This document shows, one piece after another, positions 11,901 to 64,000 of a stretch of DNA of 64,000 nt. The stretch comes from Dugong dugon (taxonomy: Eukaryota; Chordata; Mammalia; Sirenia; Dugongidae), in contig CM057476.1 of NCBI GenBank assembly GCA_030035585.1, forward strand, positions 21,684,501 to 21,748,500, written 5' to 3'. Position 1 is the stretch's first letter. Each line of letters starts with the position of its first letter. The translations under genes were made by a program, and so were the position numbers. The notes beneath the pieces were generated by a model. It was not told the DNA's origin. It searched no databases and saw only the letters and a list, made by a program, of their open reading frames with translations.

Positions 11901-13569
11901 CAAAGAAAAGATCAGAATGCCAACCAAGTCAAACATCATATTGTTGTCTAGGGCAGTGGTTTTCAAACTGTGTTCTGAAGAGCTTTGGGTGTTGAAAGGA
12001 AGTCCCCTTAGCTGTCACCATGGTGGTAAGGAAGGTGCTTGTAGTGGGTTTCAGACCCCCCATTCCTGCTTCATCCAGAGCAGCTTCACTTTTATTTTGG
12101 GTTTCCGCATAATTTTCATTCAAAGGGCTTCATGGCCACAAAGTCTTTGGAAAACCCATGATCTAAGAATAAGTTGTTCACAAAATGCTGAAATACAAAA
12201 AATAGGTCACAGAAACCAGAAACTGTGAGCAAAGACAAAAAGGTGTTTTCCTATTCATTCTTTCCCTAATGTGGACACATTACAGGTTAATGGAGTTAAA
12301 AGCTCAAGTCTGCCATAAATTCTGATTTGTCTGAGTTGGGCTTGTGAGGATCAGAGGACATGGGTATTGGCTGTAAGTGGCAAAAGCACTGGAGCTTTTG
12401 CAGTCAGCCTACAACTGCAAAATCCATTCATTTCTTTGTAAATATTATTTTGAGAAGTCCACAGTTGGATGACTTCTCTCATCAAGCACTGATCTCAATG
12501 GGTCACAACTCAAATTCTAAGAAAATGTCCTTCCTACCCCTCCTCCTCCCTTCCCAACCTCCTTGTCTACCTGGGATGCAAAGCCCTTGAACTAAGTTTA
12601 CGGGGTAGAGAAGTATATTGCTAAAGGTCACGAACTCACCCAGTTTTGGGGCAGAATGACCTTTCCCCCATTCCCCTTCCAAGTATGCCCACCAATCTTC
12701 TAGAGTTTCTCTTGACAGAAAATAAAGGCAATGGTCAATGGTCAGATGATGGAGACATCCTAATTCAAGCAGCTGATGACAAGATAAGAGAAAGGCAGGG
12801 TTCAAAGATACTTTGCTTATTCCTGGGTTTCCAGGGCAATCTGTTGGCAATCAGGAAGCACCAGGAATACCGATTTAAAGCAGTTTGCCCATTCTATTGA
12901 AAGGAATGCTGTAAAGTGTTCTGTGCTTGATTAAACTCAGAATATATTGGGCTAAACAGCTGAATAGGGCTCTTTGCTATAAGCCTTCTGATATCTTTTA
13001 ATATACCACACTGCATAGCGGATTGGGGGAGGCATTTTTATCTTAGTGTTTTACCACTTTATCAGAGTACAGAAGCTCCATACCTATAAATATGTATCAA
13101 CAGTCACAAAATGGCTGCTCCAAAGAAAACGAATGACTCACTTCGTTTAAATATTAACTTGAGGATAGAGGACCGTAAGAGAAGATCAGTTGTTCAGGAA
13201 TAAGACTGGGGTGGAGTGGGGGGAACACATATGAACAGAAATCCCCAATCAGGCCATCTTTAGAAAGACCATGAAGATGGACAAAACATCTACAAGTAGT
13301 TTTGTGTTTCAGATGGGGTTGGTTTGTTGTCACATGAACATGTGCCCTGTTGACTGAACAATCTACCACCATGGAGACAGTCTGCTCCCAAACTTTAGGG
13401 GTGTTGCCACGGGATTTTGGTCTAGATGCAGCCATCTCAAGATTACATAGCATTTATGATGCCTTGCCTGATTGAGGACAACAGATTAAGAAGCTCCACA
13501 ACTTGGAAACTTTTCTGGGGTTCCCAATCTCCAGCCACTTTAACACTGAAGGTAGAGTGAAAGGCAAGT

Positions 13570-13790
13570 ATAATTCCAAGGAGAGCACTGGACTGGGAGT
13601 CAGAAGGCCTGGCCTCTACCATTTTGTAGTTGTATCACCTTGAATAAGGTGCATAACCTTTTAAATTTCTATTTTCTCATTTGGAAAAAGGGATTAATAC
13701 TTGTGTTATTTTGATAATTTAAATGAGACAAATACACGCAAAAGCACCCTGAAACTGTAAAGTGCTATATAAACATAAGGGATTACCGTA
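13570..13790 (+). mobile_element. MIR SINE inside the TUG1 locus
   Basis: AGAGCACTGGACTGGGAGTC, then TTTCTATTTTCTCATTTGGA and CTGTAAAGTGCTATATAAAC, in MIR order. It is antisense to TUG1. Confidence 0.65.
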
Positions 13791-14635
13791 TAGGTTCTAC
13801 CTGGATATATCAAGAGGTCTTTCTGGATCTGATTGGAGCTTTGTGAGATGCTGCTACGTAAAGGGGTTCCTTGGTAGAATTTCTTACGTTTGTGTGAAAA
13901 GTTCTGGTTCCTGAGTAATCCCATAGAAGATGCTATGAAAAGTTCAGTGTCTTTGTTTGGATCCCAATGGGTCAGAATACCTGCTCTGTCACTCAGTAGG
14001 CTACTACAGATTTGAAGTAGAAAAAGAACAGGCCCCAACGACCTTGATGGGATCGTAGACACTTCATGAACCTCAATCATTTGAGATTGTGTGGGTGTGG
14101 TCCAATACTGTTCTCAGAGAGATGTTGCCATTCTTCAGACAGTGGTGATAACTAAAACATCCCTGGTCCAAATTCCATTGTGTGTCTCTGAAGACTTTTG
14201 AAGAAACAAAATATATACTCATGGAACAAACTGAGCCTTTGTTGTGTATTTGGCTTGAGGACTCTGACTTCACTATAAAGGGCTGGGTAGGAGAGGACAG
14301 AAGTGGAGGTAAAGGGCACATCATGATGGCTGAATGCCTCTTGGGTCATAGTGGTCCACTGGAATGGTGCCTTCTTCAGTAGTGAGGTGGTAGGAGAATC
14401 ACCATGGGCAAAAATCCAGGTACCAGTTCTGTAGACTGATGGAACAGTACAAGGAAGGTGGTCAGAAGGTCCAGGTGAACACAGCAGTCAGGAGGCAGAG
14501 GACTAGAAGGGGCAGGGACAAAGCAGGTAAGATAACAAATGCATGGAATTACAAACACGGACATCAGCTGACTAACAGGTAACAGGTACTAACTCTCAAT
14601 AAGCCTGGCTTAGAGGCTGAAAAACCATAAATGAA

Positions 14636-14657
14636 AAAAAAAAAAAAAAAAAAAAAA
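14636..14657. repeat. homopolymer A tract
   Basis: An A run of about 22 bases on the + strand, hence a T tract in the TUG1 direction. Confidence 0.9.
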
Positions 14658-17432
14658 GCCTGGTTAACAATCTCTGATGAGAAGAAAAAGAGTCCTCTGG
14701 CAGACTGTTTCCTCCTGAGAACAAACTGTCTCAGAGAAGCAGCAAACAGGTAACCACCCCAGCCTCACACTTTGGGGCAGGGTTGGGGGTAAACTGGTTA
14801 TATTCAGGACCCTAGGCAGTAGTTGGTGGGGGAGAAGGGAGTAGCTCCATAGATGACACAAGAGCTGACATTTTAAGTTTATGGTTTAACAACAAAACAA
14901 GAAGTAATATTGCTCCTCTTCCTTTTCCAATACCCTCCTCAAGTTGTTGTGTGACCATGTCCTCTTCAAAGCTGCCCTTAACTTTCATTTTAACAAGATT
15001 TCATCTTGATGTGGCGGAGAACAGGGTACCCAGGGATGGCCCAGGTTCTTGCACCCTTCTTCAGATCACCATTCAATACATCACTTTCTCTTTATGGCTG
15101 GGGGTTCCCTAGATCTTTTTCAAATTTGGAATGAAAAAATTATAACATAGGAAATAAAGGAAGAAACATGGCCCACATCCAGTGACTTTTCTTCTAATCA
15201 AGAGTAATTTCAGTTATTACACAGTGATTAAGCAAACACTTACTGAGTGCTTATTCTGAGATCGCCTGCTCTCTAAACTCCTTCTTTCTAATAAAAGCTT
15301 CATCATGGGTGGTGGTATGTGTGGGCAAAGAAGCATCAGTCAAGGCCCTTGCTTTCAAGGGGTTTGCTATCTGGAAAGAGATCAAATGCACGCAAATAAC
15401 TATTTTACACGGTATGGTACACAAAAATAGATAAAAGACACACAATATGTTATAAAATTTAAAAAATTATTTCTGACTGAAGTTAAGAGACTCATGGAAA
15501 GGAGAGCATCTAAGTTGTATATTGAGGAAATGGCAGAGTTTTGACAGGTAAAGAACCGAGGAAAGCATTCCAGGGTAGAGAAAAGAGCATAAGCAAAAGT
15601 GAGAGATGGTCAATAAGGCATTCTGGAAAATGGCAAGTACCGTAGTTCACTTTGGATGGAGTGTTGTCAGAGTATGCACCGAGGGTCTGGATAGAAACTC
15701 AGGTCTTCTAGTTTCCAGTAACAGTGTTCATGGCAGTGCTTGCTCAATCATTGGCTCTTTTCTCACAACAAAGTCAAGAGTCCCAAAATTCAAAAATAAA
15801 CGTCTGGCTCCAGAGTTCCTGCCCCATCCTGACAAGCTCTCCCGAGTCCAAGGTCCAGTTCTTGGAAATCTGGAAAGCTGGATTTCATATCCGTGGCTAC
15901 ATCGAAAGAAGTTTGCTCTAGCTAGTGAAGAACAATGTAGTGAAACCCTTTCAACCTTCAATCCTGGATATCTCATGTTTTGTCACAGAATTTCAAGCAC
16001 CGAGTTCTGGCTGTTTTTTCACTCCTTTCTCCTGAAGAAAACATCTCGTCACCACAGTCTTAAGATTCTTTTGAGGTACATCCAGATTCAATTACGAAAG
16101 AATTAAAAGACCAGTACATTTTTCTCCAAAACAGTCATTTCTCTGGAAGGGAGAACATTTTCTCTTGCCCTTTAGGTAAAGGGTCTAGTCAAACAGATTT
16201 TTTCAAACATTTGTATGAAATTTTACCAGGACTGGCTAACACCTAACCAGACATAATACATTTAAACTTGTTTATTTCTGCTCATTTACTTAGAACTGTA
16301 CCACTGGTAAGCACCACTTCACAATACGAAAATGTTTGAAATCCAACTGATCAAACATTTTAATAGTGTTTGATAATAGTCTGGAATTTGATAAAAGCAG
16401 CTAATAATTAACAAAGCAAAAACTGGCATCTTGGCCGTCCTAGTATCACTTTCAAGCAATTAAATACAAGGCAGGCCATGAAAAAGTTAAGCTGTGAACC
16501 ACTTCCAAATCTACTGATTCTGAGGTTCAGCAGGAGGAGTTCTAGGAACAAACTGTTTCAGAGAATGTTAACCTTCAATACAGGGGAAAAAATAAAACCC
16601 AAACACACACATGCCAGGTTGCCTGCTCCAGTGAGCTGCTTGCTAAAAATCCACATGCACCACTACTTAGCTGGATTTAGCAGCCCCATTTAAAAATAAG
16701 CCTGCTCGCTACCAACCACATAGTCCAGGGATAGGGAGCAAGTACACGGATGGCGACCACGGTTGTGGAAAGTGGTCAATGGAAGATTCAAAAAGGTAGT
16801 CAGGCACCAGTATAAACAGCAGAAAACAAAATTGCGGGGCCAACAATTAAACAGACTTGTTGATAATAGGGAAAGCACCCACTCCTAGTCTGAGCTGCTT
16901 TGTATTAGGTGCCATTGTACCATTATGCATCAGTCACCCTACAGGCACCCCACGGTAAAAGAAAAAGACTCAACAGAAGCCAAGCTAGGAAGTGCTGTTA
17001 CCCCGAATATCCGTTATGCATAGCAACAGCTCACATATCCCAGGGACTAAGGGGCTTCAAACTGGTTGTGAAGTGTCCCAAATGACATCTAGGCCTCAGT
17101 TTCCTCCCTGTGGCATAAAGGAATTGTAGTTCCTAACTCTTATTGGGTCACAGCTCCCAGTGAAACCGTGACAGACATGGATTCTCACTCCCCAAAAATG
17201 CTCATTCCCACACATTTCTGCATACAATTTCAGGGAGTCTAGAAATCTCCACACCAATCCAAGGTTCCCAGGTTAAGAATCCAAGGACTGGGCAATTACT
17301 AAGTTTTCTTACAACTCAAAAAACCTTACAAACAATAATCATCTTTTACGTACAACAACGCTCTTAATCCCACAAACATTGACAGGCAGTGGAGGAAACT
17401 GAGGCACAAATTACAGAGTGACTTGCCTAAGG

Positions 17433-17997
<565 letters not shown>

Positions 17998-18147
17998 TTA
18001 GGGGCTTGACTCCCCGGCGACGAGACAAGATGGCTCCTCCGGTCCGCGCCGCAGCTACCGTCCCGGCTGCGTCGCTTGGCCCGCCCCCGGTACTGTTTCT
18101 TTAAATGGCGGAGAGGGTCAGAAAAGCAGGAAGAGAGGCGCGAGCAC

Positions 18148-18155
18148 TCACGTGA
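18148..18155. promoter_or_regulatory. palindromic E-box TCACGTGA
   Basis: Perfect 8-bp palindrome in the centre of the island, the preferred site of USF and MiT/TFE family factors. It lies between the two inferred start regions, so it could serve both genes. Confidence 0.6.
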
Positions 18156-18207
18156 TATGGGCGGGCCTGGCCATCAAGATCCGGTCACATGGGGGGCGAG
18201 TTGCCCG

Positions 18208-18265
18208 CCAATCAGGAAGCAGCGCATCAAGGCGGGGGCGGGAGGAGCTGCGGCTCTCTGATTGG
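18208..18265. promoter_or_regulatory. CCAAT / GC box / inverted CCAAT cluster
   Basis: CCAAT at 18208-18212, GC box (GGCGGGGGCGGGAG) at 18231-18244 and ATTGG at 18261-18265. Oppositely oriented NF-Y-type boxes spaced about 50 bp around an Sp1-type site are common in divergent promoters. Confidence 0.6.
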
Positions 18266-18459
18266 TCGAATGAGCCGCGGAGGCCTCGGGGCGTCTCGGA
18301 GTGCGCGAGGCGGCCGGAGCTGTGCACTAGCGGAGACAAAGCGGTGGCCGTGGCGGTGGCGGCGACAGCGGCGGAGCAGTCCTAAGCTCAGAACTCGCGA
18401 CGCTGTGTCCTGTCATCATCTTCTTATACAGTGCGGCGCGCGGGCAGCCGGGCTCGTGG

Positions 18460-18538
18460 CGGTGGCGGCGGCGGCGGCGGCGGCGGCAGCGGCAGCGGCA
18501 GCGGCAGCGGCAGCGGCAGCAGCAGCAGCAGCAGCACA
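18460..18538 (+). repeat. GGC / GGCAGC / AGC trinucleotide repeat in MORC2 leader region
   Basis: About 80 bp of trinucleotides that grade from (GGC)n through (GGCAGC)n to (AGC)n, just downstream of the inferred MORC2 start. All three + frames stay open across it, giving poly-Ala, Gly/Ser and Arg/Gln-type runs. None is joined to the MORC2 frame, so I treat it as untranslated leader or first intron. Confidence 0.85.
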
Positions 18539-19485
18539 TGGTTCCAAGCGCGCGCTGCGGTTGTTGGGTTCCAATTCCGTGGGGAGGGACAAAGGCAGCT
18601 GCGAGCGCCCGGCAACGCCCGGTCGGATTTTTCGCTCGCCACTGCCCTCTATCCCGGCTTTAAGTCTGAACTGATTCCTTTTCGTGAGGAGGAGGCCACG
18701 GGACCGAGGCCCGGGAAGGTCCTGAGAGGCTGAGGCCGCCTTCTGGAGGAAGTGGGGGAGGGGCGCGGTCCGCCTGTGGTGATTTGGGCGGGTCGACTCT
18801 GAGGCGATTTAGTAGGCTAGTGTGAGGTAATTTTGCCCAGGACTCTGAAAAAACTGGGGCGAGATTACAAAGTGGGTTTGGTCCGGGCTTTGAAAAAAAG
18901 TCTGTAAGCGCTTAAGAGGCCTTTCAGTTGGGAGGTGGTGAAGCACTCCATCGACGTCGTGTTTGCCGTTCTAGGGCCCTTTTGAGGATCCTGAAATCAC
19001 TGGTGGTGAAGAGATGGGTGATTGTCAGATTTTATGACAGAAGTTGGTAAATTTCCGGATTAGTGAATTTCTAGACTGTCAGTTGCCTGATTCTAGGAAA
19101 TTTAGGGGAACAACACCGGCAACAAAAAGGCTCAACATGAAGATGAAGAAGTAATAAACCGCCAACCCCAAGACCATCTGTCTACTTCAGGACCACCTAC
19201 ATTCATCGGGACTGAAGTACCGCTATTTAACGCTAAAAACTCCTTAGGACTACAGATTTATGACGTAGTTCTTTCCAAAATATTACATCATAGTCGTTGA
19301 GAAGATTAAAAAAAAAAAGAAGAGATCAATTGTAGGTTCAGACATCTCTTTAAGTATATTTTGGATAGATACTAGATAATTTCATTTAACTGTCTTTAAG
19401 GAGGACAGACTTACCAAACCTTTACTGGAAGGAGTCCTGGAAAATCTATTTCATTGTAAGGTTAGACTTTACGGTCAGTGGGTAA

Positions 19486-63771
<44,286 letters not shown>

Positions 63772-64000
63772 TGACCTTTGATTTTGTACTCTGCGTCCCT
63801 TCCCTTGGTGTTTGTTGTGGTCACTAGCTCTCAGCTGCATGCCCTTCCTCAGCCAGATGCCCTTTCTTCTGTCACCACCTCTGTGAGTTTCAGATCTGGG
63901 GAAAGACATGGCTTAGTTGGGTATGACTCTGGTATGCAGAAAGCCTGCCCCACCTACCCCACTATAAGGTGCTGGGGCTGAGTCCTCAGGTAGGGACAAC

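Noticed and set aside
11428-12228. Open frames of about 100 codons on both strands in the TUG1 body
   Set aside because: Neither has a recognisable domain or start context; the region is best explained as non-coding TUG1 sequence and an old dispersed repeat near 11.95 kb.
13706-14080. 124-codon open frame on the - strand, in TUG1 sense
   Set aside because: It overlaps a MIR element at its 3' end and lacks any family resemblance; treated as chance within a lncRNA.
15606-16106. 166-codon open frame on the + strand
   Set aside because: It is antisense to TUG1, has no recognisable domain, and shows no coding context such as a Kozak start, splice partners or a promoter.
18189-18674. 161-codon + strand frame with a long alanine run
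   Set aside because: The alanine run is simply the GGC/GCA repeat read in one frame. It is not joined to MORC2 and begins upstream of the likely transcript start.

Overview
This is vertebrate nuclear DNA from a placental mammal, most likely an afrotherian and probably a paenungulate (elephant, manatee or hyrax). The clade call rests on many tRNA-derived SINEs that share a GAGTCGGAATCGACTC-type tail with a BovB-like RTE retroposon. I recall this repertoire from afrotherian genomes; no search was run.

The main gene is MORC2, on the + strand. I reconstructed 24 consecutive coding exons from the ATG at 19510 to 63759. All introns are GT-AG, and the phases add up to 947 codons without a frameshift. 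The missing C-terminus (about 85 residues by comparison with the human protein as I remember it) lies past the right edge. MORC2 is a GHKL ATPase with a CW zinc finger and a chromo-like domain, and it works with the HUSH complex to silence young LINE-1s and other transgene-like sequences.

A CpG island at about 17.43-18.79 kb separates MORC2 from a divergent transcription unit on the - strand, about 18.0 kb leftward to roughly 9 kb. I identify this as the lncRNA TUG1 from synteny (TUG1 and MORC2 are head to head in human) and from sequences resembling well-known TUG1 PCR primer sites. Its first exon holds open frames that may correspond to the reported TUG1-BOAT micro-protein.

Layout: 1-9 kb is repeat-rich intergenic DNA (ERVL dUTPase and LTR relics, a MaLR-type LTR, SINEs, old L1 tails). 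9-18 kb is TUG1. 17.4-18.8 kb is the bidirectional promoter. 19.5-52.8 kb holds MORC2 exons 1-7 with long introns full of transposons. 52.8-64 kb holds exons 7-24, tightly spaced. Intron 6 contains an intact-length but dead L1 in sense orientation. It sits inside an RTE copy and is itself split by a MaLR-type LTR, so three generations of insertion are nested with visible target-site duplications.

I found no wholly new genetic system. The most interesting points are: the L1 lodged in the gene for its own silencer; inverted RTE copies about 2.5 kb apart flanking the 109-nt exon 6; a GGC/AGC repeat in the MORC2 leader region; and the TUG1 reading frames.
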